64,000 nt of DNA from Holdemania sp. Marseille-P2844 (lineage in GTDB: Bacteria; Bacillota_I; Bacilli_A; Erysipelotrichales; Erysipelotrichaceae), in assembly GCF_900120005.1 (NCBI RefSeq), contig NZ_LT635449.1:357410-421409 (forward strand). Reading direction: 5' to 3'. Position 1 is the stretch's first letter. Every line of letters begins with the position of its first letter. This document shows, one piece after another, positions 36,067 to 44,629 of the stretch. The notes under the pieces are model-generated. The model worked only from the letters and a program-made list of their open reading frames with translations. It was not told where the DNA came from and made no database searches. Both the position numbers and the translations under genes were made by a program.

Positions 36067-37866
36067 TTAATTTCCTCCTCCTACACCCTTTTCAATCGAA
36101 GCTCCGGTCAGCTTTTCCACAGCGAAGTTGACGACGAGTACGACGAAGATGATCAACAGGTTGATCGCGTTGGAATACTGCTCCCAGCCCTTTTCATCAT
36201 ACATGAATAACAACGTTGTCAGCACGCGGTTATTTGCGGTGACCAGAATCACGTATAAGCTCAGCTCACGCATGCTGGAAACAAACGGCAGCAGATAGCC
36301 GGAGACGATCGTCGACTTCTCGATCGGCACGATGATCTTCGCCATCCGTTTGACCCAGGGAATGCCCTGAATGATGCCGGCCTCCTCAATTTCCGGCGAC
36401 AGCTGCAGCATCGAATTCACACCGGAACGAGAGGCCATCGGCAAATATTTGACCGTCCCGATCAGCGCCAGAATCGCAAAGGTGCCGTAGAGCGACGGAA
36501 TGATCCCGTGCGGCCGTGAGAACATCGACAGATAAATCGCCGCGAAAGCCATTGACGGAATCAGATATGGGATAAACGTCAGGTTTTCTACGATCTGACT
36601 CAGCTTGCTTCCCCGCCGGCGCACGATCGCATAGCCGGCCAGAAAGCCCAGCGTACCCGCGCCCACCGCGACGATCGCCGAAAGCTTCAGACTGTTGAAC
36701 AACGTCTTCCAGACATCCGCGTTGATCAGGATTCCGGCCTTGTCCATGACATCGTTGCCGCCCTTGGAGCTGCCGATCCAGAAATCCAGCGTCATGTTGG
36801 ACAGACTGTAATTGCCTTTAATAATGATCAGCGACTGCAGTAAGAACGAGATCAGCGGGACGACCGACATGCACAGCACCAGACACAGCACCAGCACTGA
36901 CAATAGACTGCGGGCTTTCTTTAAATGGAACAGCGACACGTTGGCGCTTTTGCCCGTCACCGTCGCATAGGATTTGCGCTTGCCGATCAGCTTCTGGTTT
37001 GCCAGCATGATCAGCACGCTGATGATGATCATGACGATCGCCAGAATGTAGCCGACGCCCGGGTTGGTTCCCTGCAGCGCGGCGTACAGCTCGGTGGTCA
37101 GTACGTAATAACGCACCGGCAGACCAAGGAACTGCGGTACGGCGAATGAACTCATCGCGCTGGAGAAGACCAGAATAACCGTGCTCAGCACGGCCGGCAT
37201 GACCATCGGAATTGTAATCCGCGTAAACATCCGCAAGCGTTTGGTTTTCAGAATAACCGCCGCTTCCTCCAGATTCGCATCCATGTTGCGCAGGATGCCG
37301 CCGATCAGGATATAGGCGAACGGCGCATAATGCAGCCCGGTGACCAGAATGATCGGAAAAGGTCCGTAAGCGAACCAATTCGGCGTCGCGATCCCCGTCA
37401 GTGCCGTGAAGATGCCGGTCGCCCCGCCGACCGCGGCGTTTTTAAAGAAATTCTTCCAGGCTAACGCCAGCGTCCAGCTTGGCATGATGTATGGGAAGAT
37501 AAACAGCTTGGTCAGCACTTTTTTCCAGCGCAGATCGCTGCGGGTGACCAGCCAGGCAAAGCCTCCGCCGATTAAAATCGCGACGATGCAGGCGCTGATC
37601 GAACAGATCAGACTGTGGGCCAGCGGTTCATACAATAAGGATTTACTGTAAACGCTGGCGAACGTGCGGTTCCAATGATACGCTGTCAAGCTACCAACCG
37701 CCTGATGGACGCGGGATTTCTCAGCGGAATGGACCAGGAAGGTATCCTTCACGATCGAAAACAGCGGAAAGACGACCAGATAGGTCAGAACGATCAAAAA
37801 GAGCACCAACAGGATGTTATAGGGTTTGCTGAAGAATGTCTTGACTTGATTGAGCTTTCTTTTCAT
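36067..37866 (-). CDS. ABC importer permease with two fused membrane units (FbpB/AfuB-like)
   Basis: A 599-residue permease with about 12 helices. Two binding-protein-dependent transport domains are present; each carries an EAA loop (LEEAAVILKTKRLRMFTRITIPMVMPA near 205-230 and EEAGIIQGIPWVKRMAKIIVPIEKS near 500-525). Fusing both halves is typical of ferric iron (FbpB/SfuB) and hexose-phosphate (AfuB) importers. I chose the ATG at 37866 because GGGAGGGG lies upstream; the longer frame passes through the intergenic hairpin. Confidence 0.9.
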   Translation of the reverse strand: MKRKLNQVKTFFSKPYNILLVLFLIVLTYLVVFPLFSIVKDTFLVHSAEKSRVHQAVGSLTAYHWNRTFASVYSKSLLYEPLAHSLICSISACIVAILIGGGFAWLVTRSDLRWKKVLTKLFIFPYIMPSWTLALAWKNFFKNAAVGGATGIFTALTGIATPNWFAYGPFPIILVTGLHYAPFAYILIGGILRNMDANLEEAAVILKTKRLRMFTRITIPMVMPAVLSTVILVFSSAMSSFAVPQFLGLPVRYYVLTTELYAALQGTNPGVGYILAIVMIIISVLIMLANQKLIGKRKSYATVTGKSANVSLFHLKKARSLLSVLVLCLVLCMSVVPLISFLLQSLIIIKGNYSLSNMTLDFWIGSSKGGNDVMDKAGILINADVWKTLFNSLKLSAIVAVGAGTLGFLAGYAIVRRRGSKLSQIVENLTFIPYLIPSMAFAAIYLSMFSRPHGIIPSLYGTFAILALIGTVKYLPMASRSGVNSMLQLSPEIEEAGIIQGIPWVKRMAKIIVPIEKSTIVSGYLLPFVSSMRELSLYVILVTANNRVLTTLLFMYDEKGWEQYSNAINLLIIFVVLVVNFAVEKLTGASIEKGVGGGN

Positions 37867-37888
37867 ATTCCCCTCCCTAAGAGTGAGA

Positions 37889-37917
37889 AAGGCTGTGATG
37901 GCGAACACCACAACCTT
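37889..37917 (-). terminator. Intercistronic hairpin between binding protein and permease genes
   Basis: AAGGTTGTG pairs with CACAGCCTT (one G-U) on the minus strand, with only a short T-rich stretch after it. It probably damps expression of the permease and ATPase relative to the binding protein. Confidence 0.5.
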
Positions 37918-37929
37918 CCGAGAGCTTTC

Positions 37930-39153
37930 TTATTTGATCAGATTGATGAAGTCTTCAACATCCGCGCGGTGCTCGGAGCAGTAGATCGGATCTTCTTCGA
38001 CCAAGATCGATTTCCATTCCTTGACCGTCTTGTCACCGTCGGTAACTTTCAGATTGGTATTGCCGGAGTAATCGCCGAAGCGGCCGGTCATGCCGTTGTA
38101 GAGGGAGCCGTCGTTGATCTTCAGCTCCCCGTTGCCGAACCAGCCTTCTTCCGTGAACAGCCAGCACAGGAACGCCTTCGCCATATCCGGGTTGTCGGCA
38201 TTGCTTGTCAACAGGCCGTAGATCGGATAAATGAAGCCCGCAAACGGCGTGACGCTGGAGGCAAAGCCCAGCTTGTAGCCCTTATCCAGATTCTTCTTAT
38301 ATTTGTTCAGCGTGATTAAGGCCGACCATTGCTCGCTCTGACCTTCCGCGCCGATTGCCTGGGCGATATCGCCGTCCGAGGAGCCGACGACCAGACCGTT
38401 GTTGTAAAGCATCTTGATCCACTGGTAACCGGCGTTCGGGCAATCGCTGTCCAGCACCAGATCGGTTCCGTAGTAATCTTTGTACGCCGCTTCCAGCTTG
38501 GCCGCATAGTCATCGGAAGTGATCTGCGTCAGGAAGTCCATGTTGACGCCCTCGCTGTACGGATCCTTCATCTGAACGGTGCCTTTGTATTGCTCGTCGG
38601 TGACATACCAGATATTGCTCAGGTCTTCTTCCTTGACGTTATCGCTGTTGAAAATGAAGACCTTGTTGCAGTAATCGTAGACTAACAGCGGTTCTGTATC
38701 CGCGCCGACCAGATCATAAATTTCCTGATTGTACCAGTTATAGACGTAGCCTTCCTCGACCAGATCGGACATGACGCGCGCGCCGTCCTGGATGAAGATG
38801 AGATCCGCGCCTTCAGCGCCGGAGGCAACTTCCTCCGCAACCTGAGTGATCTGGTTGGTATCGCCGATCTGCGTGCATTCAAATTCAACGTCTAAGTTAT
38901 ATTTGTTCTTAAACGCTTCGCAGCCGCTGACGACGACGGAATGAGTGGAATAGACCGTTACTTTCTTGCCGTTCTCAATCCCCTTCTGCAGCAGTTCCTC
39001 AAAGGTCGACTGATCGATTCCCTCCGTGGACTCGCCCGGTGTTTGGGCATTGTCCGGCTGCTTCTCCGGTTCCTTTGTCCCTTTGTCTGAGCATCCGCTC
39101 AAGGCTGCGGCACAGAGAAAGAAACAGCACAGGACAGTTAAAACTTTTCTCAT
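37930..39153 (-). CDS. ABC importer substrate-binding lipoprotein (family 1, AfuA/FbpA-like)
   Basis: A 407-residue binding protein. The signal peptide has lipobox ALSGC (Cys21), followed by an acidic/Pro linker. The binding domain starts KKVTVYSTHSVVVSGCEAFKNKYNLDVEFECTQIGDTNQI and continues with the ADLIFIQDG and MKDPYSEGVNMDF stretches of the AfuA/FbpA/PotD group. The two Tyr that hold iron in FbpA near the C-terminal third are not obvious, so a hexose phosphate or other anion is at least as likely. First gene of the operon, preceded by a good promoter and a cre-like site. Confidence 0.9.
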   Translation of the reverse strand: MRKVLTVLCCFFLCAAALSGCSDKGTKEPEKQPDNAQTPGESTEGIDQSTFEELLQKGIENGKKVTVYSTHSVVVSGCEAFKNKYNLDVEFECTQIGDTNQITQVAEEVASGAEGADLIFIQDGARVMSDLVEEGYVYNWYNQEIYDLVGADTEPLLVYDYCNKVFIFNSDNVKEEDLSNIWYVTDEQYKGTVQMKDPYSEGVNMDFLTQITSDDYAAKLEAAYKDYYGTDLVLDSDCPNAGYQWIKMLYNNGLVVGSSDGDIAQAIGAEGQSEQWSALITLNKYKKNLDKGYKLGFASSVTPFAGFIYPIYGLLTSNADNPDMAKAFLCWLFTEEGWFGNGELKINDGSLYNGMTGRFGDYSGNTNLKVTDGDKTVKEWKSILVEEDPIYCSEHRADVEDFINLIK

Positions 39154-39169
39154 GTTTCCTTACCTCCGA

Positions 39170-39183
39170 CGGTTATGTAACCG
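39170..39183. repeat. Near-perfect palindrome upstream of the binding-protein ribosome site
   Basis: CGGTTA-TG-TAACCG, 6-bp arms, overlapping the cre-like site and ending 4 bases before GGAGG of the binding-protein gene. Confidence 0.5.
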
Positions 39184-39190
39184 CTTTCTT
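39176..39190 (-). promoter_or_regulatory. cre-like (CcpA) site at the start of the ABC operon
   Basis: AAGAAAGCGGTTACA fits the cre pattern WTGNAANCGNWNNCW with one mismatch. It covers about +1 to +15 of the predicted transcript, where CcpA blocks transcription in Bacillus. That would put the importer under carbon catabolite repression. Confidence 0.45.
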
Positions 39191-39196
39191 AAATCC

Positions 39197-39225
39197 ATCT
39201 TAAAACTAATTTTTTTATTTTTCAA
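39197..39225 (-). promoter_or_regulatory. Promoter of the ABC importer operon
   Basis: On the minus strand TTGAAA (39220-39225), 17 bases, TAAGAT (39197-39202). Confidence 0.6.
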
Positions 39226-39574
39226 CGATTTGAAACCAATTTGTGAAATTATTTGGAATAAGCAAACAATTACCACATTGTTCTTACTAAATTTCAGGCT
39301 TTATTCCTATTTTTCGATGATTTTACCTGTTTTCAGGAAATTTTTACCGGATTCATTCCCTACCTCTAAAAAAATTCTAATTTATTTTTAGATTCAAACA
39401 GGAAACGATGCGAATCTCTGCTCTCTTTCTGGATGCGGCAAACCCCAAAGCCGTTGAAAAATGAAGGCGATTTCGCACTTATAGCCTAAATTTTTTTTAT
39501 GTTTTAACAGACGCTTCGGCGTTGATTTGCAAAGCTTCGTCATGAAGTCTTCATTGTTTTCGTCGGCTTGCGCA
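39226..39574. other. Divergent intergenic stretch without a gene
   Basis: About 350 AT-rich bases between the ABC operon promoter and that of the NAGPA-domain gene. I see no credible ORF with a ribosome site, no RNA gene and no clear repeat. Confidence 0.4.
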
Positions 39575-39603
39575 TTGTTTTCTCGCCCCATTGCCGATAT
39601 AAT
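39575..39603 (+). promoter_or_regulatory. Promoter of the NAGPA-domain operon
   Basis: TTGTTT (39575-39580), 17 bases, TATAAT (39598-39603). Confidence 0.65.
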
Positions 39604-39641
39604 TAGGCTGTGGTTCAACACTGAGAAAAGAAAGGAGTCGT

Positions 39642-39674
39642 ATGAAGAGTGAACTTCATACAGGAATTCAATGA
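39642..39674 (+). CDS. Ten-codon upstream ORF coupled to the NAGPA-domain gene
   Basis: ATG at 39642 stands 4 bases after AAAGGAG, a stronger ribosome site than that of the next gene. It encodes MKSELHTGIQ and its TGA (39672-39674) overlaps the next gene's ATG (39671) in the form ATGA. It may be a leader that delivers ribosomes by termination-reinitiation. The peptide itself shows no feature of its own. Confidence 0.45.
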   Translation: MKSELHTGIQ

Positions 39675-40648
39675 GTAAAAAAAGAAAAGCGAAAAAATCC
39701 GGGATTTCGGCCGGAGCGCTGAGCGGCATCATTCTGGTGATGGTGCTTGCGGGTGCCGGGATTACCGGGACGCTGGCGCTCAATTCGATCTACCGCGGGC
39801 CATACAAAGCGTACACCCGGCATCTGTTGGAAACGATGGACGAAGGCAGCCTGCAGTACAAGGCCGCGGGGTTGTTCTATTCCCAAGCCGAACTGGATGC
39901 GATCCGCAATCCGCAGCTCACTGACCAGAGCGAACAGTCTGCCGAGGTTCCCAGCGCTGATCAGGACGCGATCGAGATCATTGATCTGAAAGGCACGACC
40001 TTTGAAGGCAAGCTGATGATCGTCCACGATCCATCCCGCGTCTTCGTCGCCTGCAATCCAAATATGGATTCCGGAGCGCCGGGCTATTCCGTCGAAAAAT
40101 ACATTCAGGACAACAACGCGATCGCCGGGATCAACGCCGGCGGCTTTGAGGATGCCGGCGGCAACGGCAATGGCGGCACCGCTTACGGCATCGTCATTCA
40201 CGACGGCAAGCTGATCAGCGGCACCCCCGGCGAATTCACGCCGGTTATCGGCATCAACAACGCCAATCAGCTGGTCGTTGGCGATATGACCGCTCAGCAG
40301 GCGCTGGATTATGATATCCGCGACGCCGTAACCTTCGGTCCGGTCTTTATCAAAAACTGGGAAGTCGTCTTCGAAACCGGACGGCATCCGGGCCTGAATC
40401 CGCGTACCGTGATCGGTCAACGCTACGACGGCGCGTTCCTGTTGATGGTGCTGGACGGCCGGCAGCCGAGCAGCTTCGGCTCAACCTATCAGGACATCAT
40501 CGACATCATGCAGCAGTATGACGCCGTCAACGCCGCGAATCTGGACGGCGGCAATTCCACCGTCATGGTCTACGACGGAGAAACCCTGAACACCACTGTA
40601 TCGATCAAAGGTGACCGCCGCGTGCCGACCGCCTTTATCGTGAAATAG
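39671..40648 (+). CDS. Membrane-anchored NAGPA-domain (phosphodiester glycosidase) protein
   Basis: A 325-residue protein. A Lys-rich start and one membrane helix (about 10-35) are followed by an extracellular NAGPA domain with AGINAGGFEDAGGNGNGGTAYGIVIHDGKL near 155-184, RTVIGQ, LMVLDGRQPSSFG and YDAVNAANLDGGNSTVMVY near 280-298. The domain is named for the enzyme that removes GlcNAc from phosphodiesters; bacterial members act on, or are proposed to trim, cell-wall glycopolymers. Only AGGA serves as its own ribosome site, so translation may depend on the upstream ORF. The next gene follows by 11 bases. Confidence 0.9.
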   Translation: MSKKRKAKKSGISAGALSGIILVMVLAGAGITGTLALNSIYRGPYKAYTRHLLETMDEGSLQYKAAGLFYSQAELDAIRNPQLTDQSEQSAEVPSADQDAIEIIDLKGTTFEGKLMIVHDPSRVFVACNPNMDSGAPGYSVEKYIQDNNAIAGINAGGFEDAGGNGNGGTAYGIVIHDGKLISGTPGEFTPVIGINNANQLVVGDMTAQQALDYDIRDAVTFGPVFIKNWEVVFETGRHPGLNPRTVIGQRYDGAFLLMVLDGRQPSSFGSTYQDIIDIMQQYDAVNAANLDGGNSTVMVYDGETLNTTVSIKGDRRVPTAFIVK

Positions 40649-40659
40649 GAGAAACCGCA

Positions 40660-41736
40660 ATGAGTAAAAAACAAGGAATTCCAACAGGCACTGCCCTGGC
40701 GATGATCGGACTGATTCTCGCGATCGTGATCGGCGCTTCCGCCGGCGTGCTGGCTCTGGTCAACGGCAAGATGAGCGCGTATGAAAAAACAACGCCCGAC
40801 GCCGCGCTGCAGGCGTACATGAAACAGATTGAAAAGCAGGATTATACTGAACTATATCAACAGTTCCAGACCCGTACCGGCAGTCTGAGCAGCGAAGCTG
40901 ATTTCACTGCGGCGATGAATACAATCTACGGCGATGTTGACTTTAAAGATCTGAACTATGTTAAAGATGATAAATCCGCGGAAGGGTATGAAGGCACCTA
41001 TGGCGTCTATTCCAAGGGCAGAAAAGTTTCAACGCTGAATCTGCGCAAGGAGAACGAGACTTGGCTGGTGGAAACCGTCATGCAAAGTTCCGGCAACCTG
41101 AGCTATCTGATCGACGCCCCGGCAGAAGCGCAGGTCAAGGTCAACGGCATTCTCTTAGGCAGCGACTACGTTAAAGAGACCAAGGTTCCGGCCGGCACCT
41201 TCGACCGCTACAAGACCAGTTCCGCCGCCCCGACCGTCACCCGTTATCAAATCAGCGAACTGATGTCCCAGCCGGAGATCACCGCCGAGGGCTATGTCGT
41301 TGTCAAAGATGCCTATGAAGAGCGTTTCTACGTTGGCCAAGCTGCCAGCGGCGAGATCAAAAGCGCAGGCGAGAAAACGATGACGGCGATTGCCGAAGCG
41401 GCGGCGCGCTATGCCACCGGCGACGGCGGCCTGGGCACCTTGACCGGCTACTTCCTGTCCGGCAGCGAATTTGCGGCCAAGATCCGCACGATGGACAACC
41501 AGTGGTATACGGGACATGCGGGCGTCAAGTTTGAAAATGCCGAGGTTCTCGATCTGATTCAGATCGGTGAGCATGATCTGGTCGGCAAGGTCATCTTTGA
41601 CTACACTGTATTGAGCAACACGTATGGCAACCGGACTTATCACTGCGGTTACCAGATTGTCCTGACCCACAGTTCAGGCAGCTGGAAAGCGATCGACCTG
41701 GTCGTCAACAACGACCTCAATCCAGCCAACAATTAA
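40660..41736 (+). CDS. Membrane-anchored extracellular protein of unknown function
   Basis: A 358-residue protein beginning MSKKQGIPTGTALAMIGLILAIVIGASAGVLAL, one N-terminal helix much like its upstream neighbour's. The outer part has a helical NTF2-like segment (about 45-150: DAALQAYMKQIEKQDYTELYQQFQ, and a beta-rich GTYGVYSKGRKVSTLNLRKENETWLVE). That pattern resembles the N-terminal domain of some transpeptidases, but no catalytic domain follows. A second half (about 155-355) repeats a similar alpha+beta layout, ending SGSWKAIDLVVNNDL. I do not recognise the family. Same operon as the NAGPA protein, so a role at the wall is inferred. Confidence 0.78.
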   Translation: MSKKQGIPTGTALAMIGLILAIVIGASAGVLALVNGKMSAYEKTTPDAALQAYMKQIEKQDYTELYQQFQTRTGSLSSEADFTAAMNTIYGDVDFKDLNYVKDDKSAEGYEGTYGVYSKGRKVSTLNLRKENETWLVETVMQSSGNLSYLIDAPAEAQVKVNGILLGSDYVKETKVPAGTFDRYKTSSAAPTVTRYQISELMSQPEITAEGYVVVKDAYEERFYVGQAASGEIKSAGEKTMTAIAEAAARYATGDGGLGTLTGYFLSGSEFAAKIRTMDNQWYTGHAGVKFENAEVLDLIQIGEHDLVGKVIFDYTVLSNTYGNRTYHCGYQIVLTHSSGSWKAIDLVVNNDLNPANN

Positions 41737-41751
41737 TTCAACAAAACACTC

Positions 41752-41777
41752 AAAAAGCGACAAATGTCGCTTTTTTT
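41752..41777 (+). terminator. Terminator of the NAGPA-domain operon
   Basis: AAAAAGCGAC, loop AAAT, GTCGCTTTTT, continuing T-run. Its last bases are also the -35 of the next gene. Confidence 0.9.
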
Positions 41778-41804
41778 GATATCTCTGCTGTGGTACATTA
41801 TAAG
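41776..41804 (+). promoter_or_regulatory. Promoter of uridine phosphorylase
   Basis: TTGATA (41776-41781), 17 bases, TATAAG (41799-41804). Confidence 0.75.
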
Positions 41805-41836
41805 TAATGAAAGCCCTTAACAAAGGAGGAACAAGC

Positions 41837-42625
41837 ATGATTGATTATACAGAAGGTTCAGGGAAACAATATCACATCGGCGTTGGGAAAGGCGAGGTCG
41901 GCCGCTACGTTTTACTGCCGGGCGATCCGAAGCGCTGCGCCAAGATTGCGGCGCACTTTGACAATCCGGTACTGGTCGCGGATTCCCGCGAATTTGTCAC
42001 GTATACCGGCGAGCTGGACGGCGTGAAGGTCAGCGTGACTTCAACCGGAATCGGCGGCGCTTCGGCTTCGATTGCGATGGAGGAGCTGCATGTCTGCGGC
42101 GCGGATACGTTCATCCGGGTCGGCACCTGCGGCGGGATGGATCTGGATGTCAAAGGCGGCGATCTCGTCATTGCCACTGGGGCCATCCGCTTTGAAGGTA
42201 CAAGCAAGGAATACGCACCGATTGAATATCCGGCAGTCGCTGATTTTCAGGTTGTCAATGCGCTGGCGCACAGTGCTGCCAAACTGAATATGCCCTATCA
42301 TGTCGGCGTGGTGCAGTGCAAAGACGCCTTCTATGGCCAGCACAAACCGGAAGAATTGCCAAATCATGAAGAACTGCTGCGCAAATGGGACGCCTGGTTA
42401 AGAATGGGTTGTCTGGCCAGCGAAATGGAGTCAGCAGCGCTGTTTATCGTCGGCGGCTATCTGCGCTGCCGCGTCGGCTCGGTCTTCCTGACGGTTGCCA
42501 ATCAGCAGCGGGAAAAGGCAGGACTGGAAAATATCCAGCATCACGATACCGAAGCCCCGATCCGCGCGGCGATTGAAGCGCTGCGCGAACTGATCAAAGC
42601 CGATCTGGCAGATCAGAAGGCTTAA
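41837..42625 (+). CDS. udp: Uridine phosphorylase
   Basis: A 262-residue nucleoside phosphorylase (PNP_UDP_1) that splits uridine into uracil and ribose 1-phosphate. [27 protein letters not shown] near 14-40 and the phosphate-binding [16 protein letters not shown] near 70-85 are present. [11 protein letters not shown] near 92-102 and [17 protein letters not shown] near 187-203 bind the base and ribose. The ATG at 41837 has AAAGGAGG 7 bases upstream; the upstream in-frame ATG at 41807 has no ribosome site and lies only 2 bases after the -10. Confidence 0.93.
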   Translation: MIDYTEGSGKQYHIGVGKGEVGRYVLLPGDPKRCAKIAAHFDNPVLVADSREFVTYTGELDGVKVSVTSTGIGGASASIAMEELHVCGADTFIRVGTCGGMDLDVKGGDLVIATGAIRFEGTSKEYAPIEYPAVADFQVVNALAHSAAKLNMPYHVGVVQCKDAFYGQHKPEELPNHEELLRKWDAWLRMGCLASEMESAALFIVGGYLRCRVGSVFLTVANQQREKAGLENIQHHDTEAPIRAAIEALRELIKADLADQKA

Positions 42626-42713
42626 ATTCAATCGTCACGGCAATCAGCTGTCCCTGAACTGACGGAGCTGCCCCTGCCTTTCGATCTTAACCCCATCAGC
42701 ACAAAAATCAATG

Positions 42714-42761
42714 AAATCCAGAAAAGAAACGCCGCCCGACGCTTCTCCCTCTGGATTTTTT
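42714..42761 (+). terminator. Terminator after uridine phosphorylase
   Basis: AAATCCAG (42714-42721) pairs with CTGGATTTTT (42751-42760) across a 29-base loop; T-run. Confidence 0.65.
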
Positions 42762-42770
42762 CATTTATGA

Positions 42771-42807
42771 AAAAGGGATCCAGTCTGTGCGCTTGGAATC
42801 CCTTTTG
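42771..42807 (-). terminator. Terminator of the helical-protein gene
   Basis: AAAAGGGAT and ATCCCTTTT arms with inner pairing; A-run before, T-run on the minus strand. It could act in both directions. Confidence 0.65.
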
Positions 42808-42852
42808 TCTTTTATTGTTCTCTGGTTGAGTTTTCCCGTTTGAAAAACTTGC

Positions 42853-44352
42853 TTAAGCCGCACGCTTCAACGCCTGAATCCGGGATTTCAGCTCATCCTT
42901 CACTTCCAGTTCCTCAGCCTGATCAAGTACGACAAGCAGCTGCGGCGCGATTCCCTTTAACGAAGTCTGCGCCAATTTTACCCAGCTTTCCAGCGTATCC
43001 AGCGCATAGGTCCGGCAGCTGATGACCGGACACAACAGAGCGCAGCGGATAAACTCCGCACCTTTGCCCGGATATAGCCGCAGCGACTGCAATATCGCCG
43101 CCAACGCATGGAAATTCTGATAATCCTTCCCCAGTCCCAGCACATCCGCAGGACCGCTGGCCATCGTCTCTAACGGCAGGCAGTCGGCATACAGCGCAAG
43201 AATCTCGTCGCAGTCCTTTTCCGAAGCCATTAATAACCGCGCCGCCATGCAATGCTCCACCGGATTCTGCTTCAGCCAGGTCATCGCCTTTTCTTCATAC
43301 GGGATGCTCAGCTTCAACGCTTCTTCAAATCCTTTGCCCTGTTCCATCGCCGCACTGACGGTGACGTAGCATTCCGATGATTTCAACAGTTCCAGACACT
43401 GCTTCTTGACCTCCGGCAGTTTGACCTGTTCGCCGTCGATATACTGAGCGATCGCGATCAGATTCTGAACGGTCGCTAACGTCATCGGGAAATGTTCCGC
43501 CTGCTTCAGATAAGCGGTGAACACCCCTTCGCGGTCCTCGATTTCCGAGATCCCCGCAACCGGGCCTTCCGCCATTAAACCGTCTATGATCAACGTGATT
43601 CCCGCCCAGTCCTCCGGTGATAAATCATCACGGCGGAGCTGATCAATCAAATCGCACTTCTTCGCTACGGTCAGGGCCGAATATGCCGGAGCCACGTTAT
43701 TCTCGCAGCCATGATCCAGCAGCCATTTTTTGATCAGGCGGTTTGCTGGATCGATCTGATTCACACAGTGAATCCGGCCCCAGCCATGAACCTTCTGCAT
43801 CAGATCAAAAATTTCATCGTTGCCGCCGGTCCAGCTGCGCATGATAAACAGACAGTACAGCGTAAATTCGTTGCACAGCGCCAATGCGCGGATCACTTTT
43901 TTCAGCGCTTCCTGCTTATCGGTATTCAACAGTTCCATGATTGCCAGCCCCAGCTTGATCAGCTCCGGATCCGCCGACGTCATGATGCAGCGGATCGCGA
44001 AACCGGAGAGCTTCCCCGGATCCAGCTGCTGATGATGTTCATAAATCCATTTGTGCAGAGCGTCGATCACTTCAATCACGCTGTGCTGCGCCAACGCGGC
44101 CGTCAGCTGTGTTTTCCCGGCTTCTTCCTGCCCCTGGCTGATAAGCAGCAGCGCCTGGCAGACCGGTTCGAGATCTATCTCTTTGGGTTGAGTATGGTAT
44201 AACTTAATGCCATCCATCGCTCCGTCGGCGAAGATCAGCTTATTCTGTACTTTTTCCTTTGGCAGCGAGAAATCCTTCGGCAATGTGCCCTCCGGCGTCA
44301 ATGCTTCGGCGATCAGTTGAAATAAAGCCTTTTCCGGCTGGTTTTCACTCAT
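42853..44352 (-). CDS. Large alpha-helical protein of unknown function
   Basis: A 499-residue soluble protein with no signal peptide or membrane helix. It is nearly all helix, with repeated amphipathic helix pairs that resemble HEAT or similar solenoids (for example LIKLGLAIMELLNTDKQEALKKVIRALALCNEF and ALLCPVISCRTYALDTLESWVKLAQTSLKGIAPQLLVVLDQ), and many Cys residues. I do not recognise a catalytic motif. AAGGAGA lies before the ATG. Monocistronic; convergent with udp. A cytoplasmic scaffold is the most that can be inferred. Confidence 0.8.
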   Translation of the reverse strand: MSENQPEKALFQLIAEALTPEGTLPKDFSLPKEKVQNKLIFADGAMDGIKLYHTQPKEIDLEPVCQALLLISQGQEEAGKTQLTAALAQHSVIEVIDALHKWIYEHHQQLDPGKLSGFAIRCIMTSADPELIKLGLAIMELLNTDKQEALKKVIRALALCNEFTLYCLFIMRSWTGGNDEIFDLMQKVHGWGRIHCVNQIDPANRLIKKWLLDHGCENNVAPAYSALTVAKKCDLIDQLRRDDLSPEDWAGITLIIDGLMAEGPVAGISEIEDREGVFTAYLKQAEHFPMTLATVQNLIAIAQYIDGEQVKLPEVKKQCLELLKSSECYVTVSAAMEQGKGFEEALKLSIPYEEKAMTWLKQNPVEHCMAARLLMASEKDCDEILALYADCLPLETMASGPADVLGLGKDYQNFHALAAILQSLRLYPGKGAEFIRCALLCPVISCRTYALDTLESWVKLAQTSLKGIAPQLLVVLDQAEELEVKDELKSRIQALKRAA

Positions 44353-44579
44353 GTTCTAGTCTCCTTCAATTCGTATACGAAAACGCAAACTACGCTTCTT
44401 CCGTATTATTGTACCATAGTTTACCAGCTCTGTCTGCGCCGGCTTCCGCACATTCATTGTGAAATTTATACTCCTTTTTCTCCACCTCACTCTGATATTT
44501 CAACAATTTCACTGCTCTGTGTTTTCATGAATTTTATAGTTTCGAAGCGTCTTATTCCAGCAAAGAAAGTTCCGGCAAA

Positions 44580-44606
44580 CAAAAAAAGAGAACCGTTTCA
44601 GTTCTC
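44580..44606 (-). terminator. Terminator of the holin-like gene
   Basis: GAGAAC (44588-44593), seven-base loop, GTTCTC (44601-44606), with seven A before it. Confidence 0.8.
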
Positions 44607-44629
44607 CGCCTGATGAATGTTCATTCTGC

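Noticed and set aside
39394..39783. Minus-strand frame of 129 codons
   Set aside because: It would cover the promoter and start of the NAGPA-domain gene, and its translation looks like low-complexity antisense.
39668..40420. Minus-strand frame of 250 codons
   Set aside because: It is antisense to the NAGPA-domain gene, whose frame is supported by motifs. The product has no recognisable domain and no ribosome site is seen.
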